Shown here: one piece after another, positions 1-6,203 of the stretch | Position numbering within the stretch: position 1 is the stretch's first letter | Layout: the number at the start of each line of letters is the position of its first letter | From: Litoribrevibacter sp041590855 | Lineage (GTDB): Bacteria > Pseudomonadota > Gammaproteobacteria > Pseudomonadales > Litoribrevibacteraceae | Assembly: GCA_041590855.1 (NCBI GenBank) | Contig: JBFHTA010000093.1 | Location: forward strand, 1 to 13,141 | Direction: 5' to 3' | Length of the DNA stretch: 13,141 bases | The notes under the pieces: generated by a model | The model's input: only the letters and a program-made list of their open reading frames with translations | Told to the model about the DNA's origin: nothing | Databases searched by the model: none | Program-made: the position numbers and the translations under genes

Positions 1-251
1 AACGAAAGCAACGCTAGCAGGCTTTCACGACCGGAAGGCGTGATAACATCCAAGGTTTCAGGCATCGCCATGTTCATGACAGGGCCTTGCTCCATCGGAT
101 GAGTAAAGGTTAAGTCTATCGTTAACGCTGCGTCTTTGGCAGATTCAACAATATCCGCGCTGGGAATGATTTCTTGAAAGTGGGCATAAACCGCCGGAGA
201 CAACAAAGAAGAGATTAGGGCTAAAGACGTCAATGTCTTAGGAAATTGCAT
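1..251 (-). CDS. DUF4198 family periplasmic protein, N-terminal part (truncated by window edge)
   Basis: The first 83 codons are present; the C-terminal part lies off the left edge. The protein starts MQFPKTLTSLALISSLLSPA and has a clear signal peptide ending VYA, so the mature form should begin at HFQ in the periplasm. The segment after cleavage (HFQEIIPSADIVE, then LTIDLTFTHPMEQGPVMNMA) matches the start of DUF4198 proteins. These are secreted beta-sandwich proteins often linked to nickel or cobalt uptake (NikK-like), although no metal transporter is visible here. The start at 251 is chosen because GAGGT lies five bases upstream and the signal peptide begins at once. The 158 bases between this gene and the next one upstream contain only a weak 7-bp inverted repeat (364-370 with 383-389) and no convincing terminator. 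The family call is from recognition of the N-terminus only. Confidence 0.75.
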   Translation of the reverse strand, partial: MQFPKTLTSLALISSLLSPAVYAHFQEIIPSADIVESAKDAALTIDLTFTHPMEQGPVMNMAMPETLDVITPSGRESLLALLS

Positions 252-409
252 AGGTACCTCAAAGTGCAAGTGAACAGTTCTATCCATATAGACAGGAATT
301 GACCCATTCTACTTGCAAATGCCCTGCAGATACAGAAACAGATGCAGACAACCCTTCCCTAGTCATGGCTTAAAAGTGGCATAGCCATGCGGTTCAGAGC
401 GAGTCACGG

Positions 410-1957
410 CTATTCCGTTGACTCGTTTTCATTCAACATGTCTCGGTTTTTAGCCAGTGTTTTCTCTAAGGCCTCCACCAACTGACTCAATACAGATCGT
501 GGCTTTTCGTCTTTGAATCGCTCACCAAAGGCCTTTTGATCTTCTCTCAGTTGCTCTAACCGCTCTATGGCCATCGACATGTCAGCAATCACAGGTTTTC
601 GTTCAGAATCCGATTGATCGCTTTCCGAGTCTTCGTCCGCCGTTAACCGCGCCTTATTTACCGCACTGGCCATTTCATAGGATGACATCTGCTCCGGTTC
701 GGCAGACTCGCTTACCGCCTGATTAGCCAAATCAATCTCCTGAACCGAACGCACCTCACCCGACTCGGTTAAGTAAATGCCGTTGGCTTTGACCCGCCCC
801 AAGGCAATCCCATCCGGGCTTACCAGGTCGAAATTGGCGCTGGACGAACCAAGATAAATGGCACCGACACCCACCTCTGCCAAACTGCGTAACGAGGACT
901 CACCCTGCTCATCCGTTACCCATACTTGCAGCTCATCAAAGATAGGATCGCCTTCATCAATCCAGAGATTACCGTCCGCGTCGTACTGGGCCAGTTCATC
1001 AAATCCCCGACCGGATTGCGGACCGAACAGCTCAGAGCCATCATCCACCTGACCATTTCCGTTCCGATCAAACACCAGGTAACCGCTACCTTTCCCTAAG
1101 GTTCCGATTTTCTCGGACACGCCGTCTGCGTCGATATCAAAATCAAAATAGGTGTCTTTGAGCTGAGCGGTTTCCGCACCAAAGTTAATTACCAACGGAT
1201 CGGTCATAGGCCGCGACTGAACCAAGAGTTCAGACTGGGTTTCAATGCGCTCTTGTCGATCCATCGCCATGTACAGCCCGAAATTGATCACTCGACCATC
1301 AGCGGTGGTCACCGAACCATAACCGTTGAACAACTGGGTTTGCTCCACCTGGGATAAAGTATACTGCTTGAGCTGCATTAACCCGGTGCCACTGACTTGA
1401 ATGGTAGAATCTGCGGTCAAATTCCCCTGATCCAAATTCCCAACGCGAGTTGAAACATTGATCGGTTGAGCCGTTCTGGCGTCGCCGGCATCCACCGGAG
1501 TACCGAACAGTATCCCACCCGAGGCCAAGCCATTTGATCCAACCGAGTCCGAAACATTTGGCAACGAACCAGCATTCGATTGACTACTATTGAGCTGGAA
1601 GGAGCCGCCAGCGGGTTGAACCAGAAAGCGGGCCGCACTCTGCCCTTTAAACACAGCCGATACTGTCTGCTCAATGAAGCCGGTATCAGTAAAACTAAGG
1701 ATGGGATCAGCCAAGCCACCGGAACGCATTAAATCGTTGAACGAATAGACATCACTGTTACGATAACTGTATTGGGTATACTGCTGATCGTACTCCACGC
1801 GGGCATCATGAGAGATGCCAACAAGGGTTCCTAACCCTGCAGGAGCACTTTCCCCTGCCGATTGATTGCTTGTTCTTAACTGCTCTCGTGTTACTTCACG
1901 TATTTCTGAACGACGAGACAGTGCCTCCATCTGGACATCAGATGCAAGTATTCTCAT
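410..1957 (-). CDS. Calcium-binding EF-hand-like protein of unknown function (515 aa)
   Basis: A 515-aa protein with no signal peptide or membrane segment. It begins MRILASDVQMEALSRR followed by an E/R-rich stretch, an N-terminal pattern I associate with a family of uncharacterised proteobacterial proteins. Residues about 270-340 carry three aspartate-rich loops: FDFDIDADG, then DRNGNGQVDDGSELFG, then DADGNLWIDEGD. They resemble EF-hand or dockerin-type calcium sites and are followed by a conserved-looking QVWV...SLRSLAEVGVGAIYL segment. The last 60 residues are highly charged and probably coiled-coil (SMAIERLEQLREDQKAF). The frame stays open upstream to an ATG at 2035, but GGAGG sits just before the ATG at 1957, and the conserved-looking N-terminus starts there, so I use 1957. 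The function is unknown. Calcium binding is inferred from the motifs, and the location (cytoplasmic or exported without a signal peptide) cannot be decided. The promoter must lie between 1958 and the mobile element starting at 2087, or inside that element. Confidence 0.8.
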   Translation of the reverse strand: MRILASDVQMEALSRRSEIREVTREQLRTSNQSAGESAPAGLGTLVGISHDARVEYDQQYTQYSYRNSDVYSFNDLMRSGGLADPILSFTDTGFIEQTVSAVFKGQSAARFLVQPAGGSFQLNSSQSNAGSLPNVSDSVGSNGLASGGILFGTPVDAGDARTAQPINVSTRVGNLDQGNLTADSTIQVSGTGLMQLKQYTLSQVEQTQLFNGYGSVTTADGRVINFGLYMAMDRQERIETQSELLVQSRPMTDPLVINFGAETAQLKDTYFDFDIDADGVSEKIGTLGKGSGYLVFDRNGNGQVDDGSELFGPQSGRGFDELAQYDADGNLWIDEGDPIFDELQVWVTDEQGESSLRSLAEVGVGAIYLGSSSANFDLVSPDGIALGRVKANGIYLTESGEVRSVQEIDLANQAVSESAEPEQMSSYEMASAVNKARLTADEDSESDQSDSERKPVIADMSMAIERLEQLREDQKAFGERFKDEKPRSVLSQLVEALEKTLAKNRDMLNENESTE

Positions 1958-2086
1958 AGTAACCTCCAGCCAATGGTGTTTATTAGCGGCCAAGCCAATA
2001 AACGTAAACCTCCATAACTGGTCATCGGCTAACATCCATAAAGATTAAGGACCATTTGTCTAAAAAACGTACAATTTAAAATCCTA

Positions 2087-2106
2087 GGGAACATCTGAAT
2101 AAGTCC
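2087..2106 (+). repeat. Left terminal inverted repeat of the MITE-like element
   Basis: Reads gggaacatctgaataagtcc directly after CTA. It matches the reverse complement of 2375-2394 at 19 of 20 positions and that of 2401-2420 at 17 of 20. Similarity to the inner right copy resumes a few bases further in, with gctcag at 2113-2118 on the left and its complement on the right. Confidence 0.75.
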
Positions 2107-2117
2107 CTCTCTGCTCA

Positions 2118-2228
2118 GGCCTATAAGAGAAATGTCTATTTGAGGCGCGGTTTTGAAGGCATAACGGGTTCGAGCCGAAGGGTTACGTCAAAAAGCCGCA
2201 ACAAAAAAGAGACATTTCTCTTAAGGCC
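2118..2228. repeat. Long internal inverted repeat (cruciform or RNA-hairpin candidate)
   Basis: The arm at 2124-2137 (taagagaaatgtct) is exactly complementary to 2210-2223. The pairing extends outward to 2118 and 2228 with a single unpaired base. Between the arms, a second imperfect pairing is visible (gcggttttga near 2148 against tcaaaaagccgc near 2188), with a small TTCG...CGAA palindrome near the centre. The whole 111-bp block could fold into one long imperfect hairpin on either strand. It may be part of the element's 3' region or a separately inserted palindromic repeat. No function is assigned. Confidence 0.6.
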
Positions 2229-2247
2229 CCGAAGGGCGGGGCTTTAA
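2221..2247. terminator. GC-rich hairpin, possible bidirectional terminator
   Basis: An 11-bp stem (ttaaggccccg against cggggctttaa, one G-T pair) with a 5-base loop. The AT-rich flanks give only a short T tract, so termination strength is uncertain. On the minus strand it lies downstream of the LysR gene and upstream of the calcium-binding protein gene, where it could insulate one from the other. It partly overlaps the right arm of the long internal inverted repeat, so the two folds compete. Confidence 0.45.
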
Positions 2248-2270
2248 AAACGTTAGAACTGGTAACCACG

Positions 2271-2345
2271 TTATGTGTTGAGCTTCTTGAAAAGGTCTCG
2301 ACATTCTCTACGAAGCTCGCCTTGTTCTGACGTTTTCGGGCTGAC
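2271..2345 (-). pseudogene. Possible remnant of an IS5-type transposase N-terminus
   Basis: Reading inward from the right inverted repeat on the minus strand, a short frame gives SPKTSEQGELRRECRDLF and then KKLNT before a TAA stop. Several IS5-family transposases begin with a Met-(S/R)-P-K-x-x-x-Q-x-E-L-F-R-x-R-L-D pattern, and the position just inside a terminal repeat is where such a start would be. No start codon is intact (the codon before Ser is GTC), and everything downstream has been lost or replaced. This is recognition of a very short stretch; chance similarity is possible. Confidence 0.35.
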
Positions 2346-2374
2346 AAGGCTTCTAGTGCCCGCTGAGCTAGAGT

Positions 2375-2394
2375 GGACTTGTTCAGATGTTCCC
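2375..2394 (-). repeat. Inner right terminal inverted repeat copy
   Basis: On the minus strand this reads gggaacatctgaacaagtcc, one mismatch from the left end. It is the better sequence match to the left terminus but has no TA at its outer edge, so it may be the original end, with the outer copy coming from a second insertion or a duplication. Confidence 0.7.
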
Positions 2395-2400
2395 CAGAGC

Positions 2401-2420
2401 GGACTTGTTCAGAGGCTCCC
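2401..2420 (-). repeat. Outer right terminal inverted repeat copy, overlapping the LysR 3' end
   Basis: On the minus strand this reads gggagcctctgaacaagtcc. It is a 26-bp-offset direct repeat of the inner copy; the shared core extends over 2371-2387 and 2397-2413, differing at one base. A TA dinucleotide lies immediately outside. Codons GGG-AGC-CTC-TGA at its outer edge are read as Gly-Ser-Leu-stop of the LysR protein. Confidence 0.7.
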
Positions 2421-3305
2421 TAAGTGTTCGGTGAGGAACTCAATCATGCTTCGCACTGCCGGTTTTTGCGCTGCTGCCTGAGTCCACACCATATAGATAC
2501 TGGGCGCTTCGTTACTGTTGAGCTGACCTTGCCAGTCGGGCAGGACCTCTACCAGTTCGCCGCTGGCCAAAGCATCGGCTACTATCCACTCGCTGATTAA
2601 GGTAATGCCTAATCCCTCTTTCAGCCATTGAATCAAAGGCTCCCCTCCACAGGCGGACAAAGAACCCGTGACTTTAATTTTGTGCTGATGGTGTTCCTGT
2701 TGGAAATACCAATAGGTGTGTTGACGTTGACGATGCAGCGTCAGGCAGTTGTGCTGTTTAAGGTCATCCGGGTGTTCGATGGGTGGGTGTTTGGCCAAGT
2801 ATTCGGGTGCAGCTACCAGTTTTGCAGTATCAATCTGCAAACGCCGCATGATCAGGTTGGAATCACTCGGACGACCATGCCGAATTGCCAAATCAAAGTG
2901 ACTTTCATAAAGATCGACCACGCTATTGCTCAGGCTAAGTGCGACCTGCGTTTGCGGATACGTCTCGCAAAAACGTGGCAGCAGAGGTGTGATTCTCATT
3001 CGACCGTAGGAATCAAATGCACTGATGGCAATTTGTCCCTTAATTTCGTCGCACTTCTGTTGCACTGAATGTTTAGCCTCTTCGATGGCGGCCATGATGT
3101 CGAGCGATTGTTGATAAAACCCTTGCCCGGCGAGGGTCAGTTCCAGGCGTCGGGTGGAACGATTGAACAAACGGGCACCCAGCTGTTGTTCCAGCTTGTC
3201 AATTTGTCGGGCCACCGAAGAAGCATTCTTGTTCAGTACTTGGCTGGCGGCACTGAAACTCCCGGCCTCAACGACCTGTATAAAATTTTGCATGGCTTCA
3301 AACAT
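2409..3305 (-). CDS. LysR family transcriptional regulator
   Basis: A 298-aa protein with standard LysR layout. Residues about 5-65 form the winged helix-turn-helix (FIQVVEAGSFSAASQVLNKN, then SSVARQIDKLEQQLGARLFN and the RSTRRLELTLAGQ wing). After a linker, residues about 90-290 form the two-lobed effector-binding domain (GQIAISAFDSYGRMRITPLL at its start). It is divergent from the nitroreductase gene 221 bp away, the usual geometry for a LysR regulator that controls its neighbour and itself. The last four codons and stop (L-G-S-L-TGA) run into the outer right repeat of the adjacent mobile element, so the original C-terminus may have been replaced, though total length stays normal for the family. 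The start at 3305 gives the canonical MFEAMQNFIQVVEAGSFS opening; the ribosome site is weak. The effector is unknown. Confidence 0.9.
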   Translation of the reverse strand: MFEAMQNFIQVVEAGSFSAASQVLNKNASSVARQIDKLEQQLGARLFNRSTRRLELTLAGQGFYQQSLDIMAAIEEAKHSVQQKCDEIKGQIAISAFDSYGRMRITPLLPRFCETYPQTQVALSLSNSVVDLYESHFDLAIRHGRPSDSNLIMRRLQIDTAKLVAAPEYLAKHPPIEHPDDLKQHNCLTLHRQRQHTYWYFQQEHHQHKIKVTGSLSACGGEPLIQWLKEGLGITLISEWIVADALASGELVEVLPDWQGQLNSNEAPSIYMVWTQAAAQKPAVRSMIEFLTEHLGSL

Positions 3306-3353
3306 AGCGACTCTCTATGGGATATCTGAACTGTGCGTGATGCGTCTTATTTA

Positions 3354-3392
3354 CATAGCACTCATTCATAGCACTCATTCATAGCACTCATT
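3354..3392. repeat. Three perfect tandem copies of a 13-bp repeat
   Basis: The unit catagcactcatt occurs at 3354-3366, 3367-3379 and 3380-3392 without a mismatch. It lies about 50 bp upstream of the LysR start, within that gene's likely leader or promoter. Copy number is likely variable between strains through replication slippage and could shift promoter spacing. The unit resembles neither flanking gene and could instead serve as repeated protein-binding sites. Confidence 0.85.
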
Positions 3393-3441
3393 CCATGAGT
3401 TTGCATGGGATCTGTCAGTCTATCAAATATTCTTTGCGTTT

Positions 3442-3463
3442 TTTGCATGATTGGTTATGCAAA
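3442..3463. promoter_or_regulatory. Probable LysR operator between the divergent genes
   Basis: A perfect 7-bp inverted repeat, tttgcat-N8-atgcaaa, contains the T-N11-A core expected of LysR-type sites. A related half-site (tttttgcaaattatgcg) follows at about 3473-3489, nearer the nitroreductase gene, and another tttgcat occurs near 3410. The arrangement of a strong recognition site plus weaker activation sites upstream of the target gene is typical of LysR control. Binding by the adjacent regulator is inference. Confidence 0.55.
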
Positions 3464-3526
3464 TCTATTTATTTTTGCAAATTATGCGTTGTGAAAGAAT
3501 GGCTCATATTCTGAAAGGAGACGACT

Positions 3527-4129
3527 ATGTTATTACAGCAAGCCATTACTGATCGCCGATCAGTTAAACATTATGATCCGGATCATAGATTGTCAGACGC
3601 AGACGTTGAGACACTCGTGAACAACGCCATCCTCGCGCCCAGTTCGTTCAACATTCAGCACTGGCGGTTTGTTCGTGTGACCGATACCGATCTTCGTCGT
3701 GAGCTTCGTACGCATGCCTGGGATCAGGCTCAGGTTACGGATGCTTCCGAGTTATTTGTGATTACCGCAGACGTTAACGCCTGGCAAAAACAACCCGAAC
3801 GCTATTGGCGTCACACCGATGCTGATACCCAGAACACGATTGTAGGCATGTTGACTGATTTTTATCAGGGGCGTGAGTGGATTCAGCGAGACGAAGCCAT
3901 CCGATCTGGCGCCTTTGCTGCTCAGAATCTAATGCTTTCGGCTAAGGCAATGGGCTTGGATTCCTGCCCGATGATCGGTTTTGATCAGGAAAAGGTATCA
4001 GAACTGATTCGACTGCCGGAAGACCACGTGATTGTAATGATGGTGGCCGTAGGCCTGGCCAAAACCCCGGCCAGACCTCGTGGTGGGCAGTTAAGTGTAA
4101 CCGAGGTGATGGTGAAAAACCGATTTTAG
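3527..4129 (+). CDS. Nitroreductase family NAD(P)H-dependent flavoprotein
   Basis: A 200-aa protein, normal length for small FMN-dependent nitroreductases of the YdgI/NfsB superfamily. These dimeric cytoplasmic enzymes reduce nitro compounds, quinones or related substrates with NAD(P)H. The N-terminal FMN phosphate-binding signature DRRSVKHYDPD (residues 9-19) and the following APSSFNIQHWRF (37-48) are typical. The GAFAAQNLMLSAKAMGLDSC stretch (127-146) and the C-terminal KTPARPRGG tail also fit the fold. The start is supported by AAGGAG seven bases upstream. The LysR gene is divergent with operator-like sequence between, so induction by its effector is likely. The real substrate cannot be told from sequence. 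The downstream SnoaL-like gene is convergent, leaving 36 bp with no clear terminator. Confidence 0.9.
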   Translation: MLLQQAITDRRSVKHYDPDHRLSDADVETLVNNAILAPSSFNIQHWRFVRVTDTDLRRELRTHAWDQAQVTDASELFVITADVNAWQKQPERYWRHTDADTQNTIVGMLTDFYQGREWIQRDEAIRSGAFAAQNLMLSAKAMGLDSCPMIGFDQEKVSELIRLPEDHVIVMMVAVGLAKTPARPRGGQLSVTEVMVKNRF

Positions 4130-4165
4130 AGTTGTCAAACGACTTTACATCCTCAACGGTATGTA

Positions 4166-4717
4166 TCATTGTTGATATTCGGGATGTTTGGTGATGAAAC
4201 TTTGTAAGGTGATATTGGCCATAGTGCTTACTTTGTTTCTGAAAAAGCCGGTCCACCCTAACAGGTAGGCCGGCACCCCGATCGCTTGGCGGCTCCATCG
4301 CCAAAAATCAAAATAATCCCTGTGTCGGTAAATCTTCCCGTCTTTAAATTCAAATTCCGCATCAATTATGTTGTGTACAAAGCGCCCGCTTTGACTAAAG
4401 GTGTATTTGGGTTCCCAATGGGCTGTAACTTGCCCAGCGTCTTCCTTCACAGAAAAAGTCAGCGCCAGATCGTTACTTCGGCTTAACAGCATGTGCCACA
4501 TGGCTGCGATTTCTGCCCCCCGCAGGTCAAACGCTTCGTCTTTAAAGTGCGCTTGTGGGTGATAACACTGGGCCATGGTCAGATAATCTTTGTTCTGGAA
4601 TGCCTGATAAAAGGTTTCAATCAAAGCCTTGTTTTCGGCGACGTTTGTCGCTGTTTGTGAGCGCGTTTTGCTACTCGTTTGTAAATTAGCGACTGAGTTA
4701 TTAGCTGGGCTTGTCAT
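4166..4717 (-). CDS. SnoaL-like / nuclear transport factor 2 family protein
   Basis: A 183-aa protein with the cone-shaped alpha+beta NTF2 fold. After a polar Ser/Thr/Asn-rich N-terminus of about 30 residues comes NKALIETFYQAFQNKDYLTM with the helix and AQCYHPQAHFKDEAF of the fold, then RGAEIAAMWHMLL and the strands TAHWEPKYTFSQSGRFVHN and IDAEFEFKDGKIYRHRDYFD. The tail FWRWSRQAIGVPAYLLGWTG is characteristic of a bacterial subgroup of this family. Members are small enzymes or ligand binders without one common reaction. I chose the ATG at 4717. The frame extends to an ATG at 4795, but that would put the first residues inside the regulatory dyad and add sequence not expected for the family. The gene is divergent from a GlxA-type regulator, which probably controls it. 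Pathway unknown. Confidence 0.8.
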   Translation of the reverse strand: MTSPANNSVANLQTSSKTRSQTATNVAENKALIETFYQAFQNKDYLTMAQCYHPQAHFKDEAFDLRGAEIAAMWHMLLSRSNDLALTFSVKEDAGQVTAHWEPKYTFSQSGRFVHNIIDAEFEFKDGKIYRHRDYFDFWRWSRQAIGVPAYLLGWTGFFRNKVSTMANITLQSFITKHPEYQQ

Positions 4718-4792
4718 AAGGGTTCCCGAATAATGTTTGTGTCTGTTTGAATTTTGTTCAGTGTAGCCCTTGCAGATGCCTCTCATAAGTGT

Positions 4793-4831
4793 CATAAATG
4801 ACGTTCTTGGTAGATGAATAGGTCATTTATG
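4793..4831. promoter_or_regulatory. Perfect 10-bp dyad at the divergent SnoaL/GlxA start region
   Basis: cataaatgac at 4793-4802 is repeated exactly inverted at 4822-4831 (gtcatttatg), 19 bases apart. The right arm overlaps the chosen ATG of the regulator gene and the left arm covers an alternative ATG of the SnoaL-like gene. Centre-to-centre spacing of the arms is 29 bp, close to three helical turns, so two protein subunits could bind the same face. It is a good candidate for autoregulation by the adjacent regulator or for a paired stem in the mRNA. The symmetry is directly visible; the role is inferred. Confidence 0.6.
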
Positions 4832-5797
4832 CCGTCCTTTGCGATACTAGCCCCAACGGGGTGTCCGTTAACGTCGATTTCCGGCCCGATGGAGATGTTG
4901 GCACTGGCAAACACCAGAGCTAAGGCGCTGAGCCCGCAGGGCTATGAACCGCTTACGGTTACCTTGGTGGCCGAGTCGGGAGCTTCGATTCGTTGCCAAG
5001 GGGGATTAACTTTACAGGGGAGTACCAGTCTGAACCTGTCGGATAAATACGACTGTGTCATTATTGGAGCCATAGGCCCACCAAGCGATGTGTCACTTAA
5101 TTTCAGTCAAGAAACCTTGTCCTGGCTGAAGACGCAGTATCAGTTCGGGGCGCGCCTGGCCAGTGTCTGTACCGGCGCATTTTTATTGGCTGCCACCGGT
5201 CTGTTAAATGGTCGTCAGGCGACGACGCATTGGGCAATGGCTGCTGAGTTTCAGAACATGTACCCGGAAGTGATGTTGGACCCTGCACAAATGGTCACCT
5301 GTGAATCACAGTTGTGGTGTTCCGGTGGTGCTAGCAGTTATCAGGACATTACCTTACTGCTGATTCGGGACTATCTCGGAGAGCAGGTTGCGGAGCAGGT
5401 TGCCAAGCTGATGCTGATTGATCTGGATCGCGAGAGCCAGTTGAAATACCGTTATTTCATACCGTCCCGACAACATACAGATGCCGTGATACATCAGGTG
5501 CAGGATCGTCTGGATCAAGACGCAATTCACACCTCGGTCAAGCAACTGGCTGATCAGGTGCACCTCAGTGAACGTCAGTTTAAACGCCGTTTCAAGCAGG
5601 CTACAGGGCAATCGCCCTTGGCGTATTTGCAAGCATTGCGAATAGAGCACGCCAAGCGAGCCTTATCGCACACCAATCGCCCTGTGGAGCAACTGGCTCG
5701 TGAAGTTGGTTATGAAGATGTACGCTTTTTCCGAAAGTTGTTTAAACGTTTGGTTGGTGTGTCGCCTTCCGAATTCCGGGAAGGCAGTCGGTTCTGA
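4829..5797 (+). CDS. GlxA family AraC-type transcriptional regulator
   Basis: A 322-aa two-domain regulator. Residues about 1-190 form a DJ-1/PfpI (class I glutamine amidotransferase-like) domain opening MPSFAILAPTGCPLTSISGP. It keeps a cysteine at the nucleophile elbow (LASVCTGAFLLAATGLL, Cys114) and the conserved ATTHWA and WCSGGASSYQD segments. In this family the domain senses a ligand rather than acting as a protease. Residues about 230-318 form the AraC double helix-turn-helix (VKQLADQVHLSERQFKRRFK and REVGYEDVRFFRKLFKRLVG, ending GVSPSEFRE). The ATG at 4829 is preferred over the one at 4814 because AGGT lies five bases before it and MPSF matches the family's usual opening. It is divergent from the SnoaL-like gene with a perfect dyad at the junction. 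The ligand is unknown; relatives respond to amines such as betaine or arginine derivatives. Confidence 0.9.
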   Translation: MPSFAILAPTGCPLTSISGPMEMLALANTRAKALSPQGYEPLTVTLVAESGASIRCQGGLTLQGSTSLNLSDKYDCVIIGAIGPPSDVSLNFSQETLSWLKTQYQFGARLASVCTGAFLLAATGLLNGRQATTHWAMAAEFQNMYPEVMLDPAQMVTCESQLWCSGGASSYQDITLLLIRDYLGEQVAEQVAKLMLIDLDRESQLKYRYFIPSRQHTDAVIHQVQDRLDQDAIHTSVKQLADQVHLSERQFKRRFKQATGQSPLAYLQALRIEHAKRALSHTNRPVEQLAREVGYEDVRFFRKLFKRLVGVSPSEFREGSRF

Positions 5798-6203
5798 TTG
5801 GTAACCGTTCAGAGCGCGAGATGATCCGTGAAGTGTGAGACATTTATTATTCCTTGATTGAGAAAACACGTTTATTTGTTTTGAGCGGATACTGCTTTCC
5901 AAGTGTGAAGATGCAATCCGGGTGAGTCTTTGTGCTCAAGCTGTCGTTCTATACCAAGAAAATGGCTGTAATAGCGTGTTATTGCCTGATCTTACCAATG
6001 CGTCTTAATGTTGTTTACGAGCTGTTCTTGATTGTCCTTAGTGGCGTCTTTCTGTGTTATTTACCACACTGTAGTTATGATCGAGCCAGTGACTTTCCAT
6101 TGTTTTAAAGCACTGTTTGTTTTAAAGCACTGATTCGTATTAAAGCGCTGTCCACTCGGTTGATCGATCTACTTTTTTCTTGAATGACAGGAGCACAAAG
6201 GCG
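5798..6203. other. Gene-free stretch before the binding-protein gene
   Basis: About 400 bases with no coding frame I can support on either strand. No clear terminator follows the GlxA-type gene. The last 100 bases hold three phased direct repeats (annotated separately). A TTG at 6180 is in frame with the next gene but has no ribosome site. Confidence 0.6.
6102..6150 (+). repeat. Three phased direct repeats upstream of the binding-protein gene
   Basis: gttttaaagcactg occurs exactly at 6102-6115 and 6119-6132, and a variant, gtattaaagcgctg (two differences), at 6137-6150. Starts are 17 and 18 bp apart. The array ends about 50 bp before the ATG, a position suited to an activator or repressor site in front of the binding protein/diguanylate cyclase operon. 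No regulator gene for it is identifiable here. Confidence 0.7.

Larger units (their letters stand above)
2087..2420. mobile_element. Non-autonomous MITE-like element, probably derived from an IS5-type insertion sequence
   Basis: The 334-bp stretch is bounded by inverted repeats: 2087-2106 reads gggaacatctgaataagtcc, and 2401-2420 carries its reverse complement with 17 of 20 matches. A second, inner right-end copy at 2375-2394 matches 19 of 20. TA dinucleotides flank both outer ends (2085-2086 and 2421-2422); the wider contexts are CTAG on the left and CTAA on the right, which fit a YTAR-type target. There is no intact transposase. Inside are a large imperfect hairpin (2118-2228), a GC-rich hairpin (2221-2247) and a possible transposase N-terminus remnant (2271-2345, minus). 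The element lies between the start of the calcium-binding protein gene and the 3' end of the LysR gene and supplies the LysR stop codon. Family assignment to IS5 is inference from end sequence, target and remnant; the inverted repeats themselves are directly visible. Confidence 0.7.

Noticed and set aside
364..389. Inverted repeat catggct/agccatg as a terminator for the calcium-binding protein gene
   Set aside because: Only 7 bp with a 12-base loop, and no T tract on the minus strand.
1958..2035. Upstream extension of the calcium-binding protein by 26 residues
   Set aside because: The ATG at 2035 has no ribosome site, while GGAGG precedes the ATG at 1957, where the family-like N-terminus begins.
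2118..2228. Integron attC site
   Set aside because: The block is a long imperfect hairpin, but I see no matching GTTRRRY / RYYYAAC core sites at the ends and no cassette-like genes; the surrounding inverted repeats explain it better as part of a transposable element.
2628..3384. Plus-strand frames of 76-146 codons opposite the LysR gene
   Set aside because: They overlap a complete LysR frame, show no domain and have no ribosome site.
3354..3392. CRISPR-like array
   Set aside because: The 13-bp units are directly adjacent with no spacers.
4718..4795. Longer SnoaL-like protein starting at 4795
   Set aside because: The extra residues fall within the promoter-like intergenic region and the dyad, and no good ribosome site is seen; kept only as an alternative.
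6180..6203. TTG start eight codons upstream for the binding protein
   Set aside because: Rare start codon without a ribosome site; AGGAG fits the ATG at 6204.
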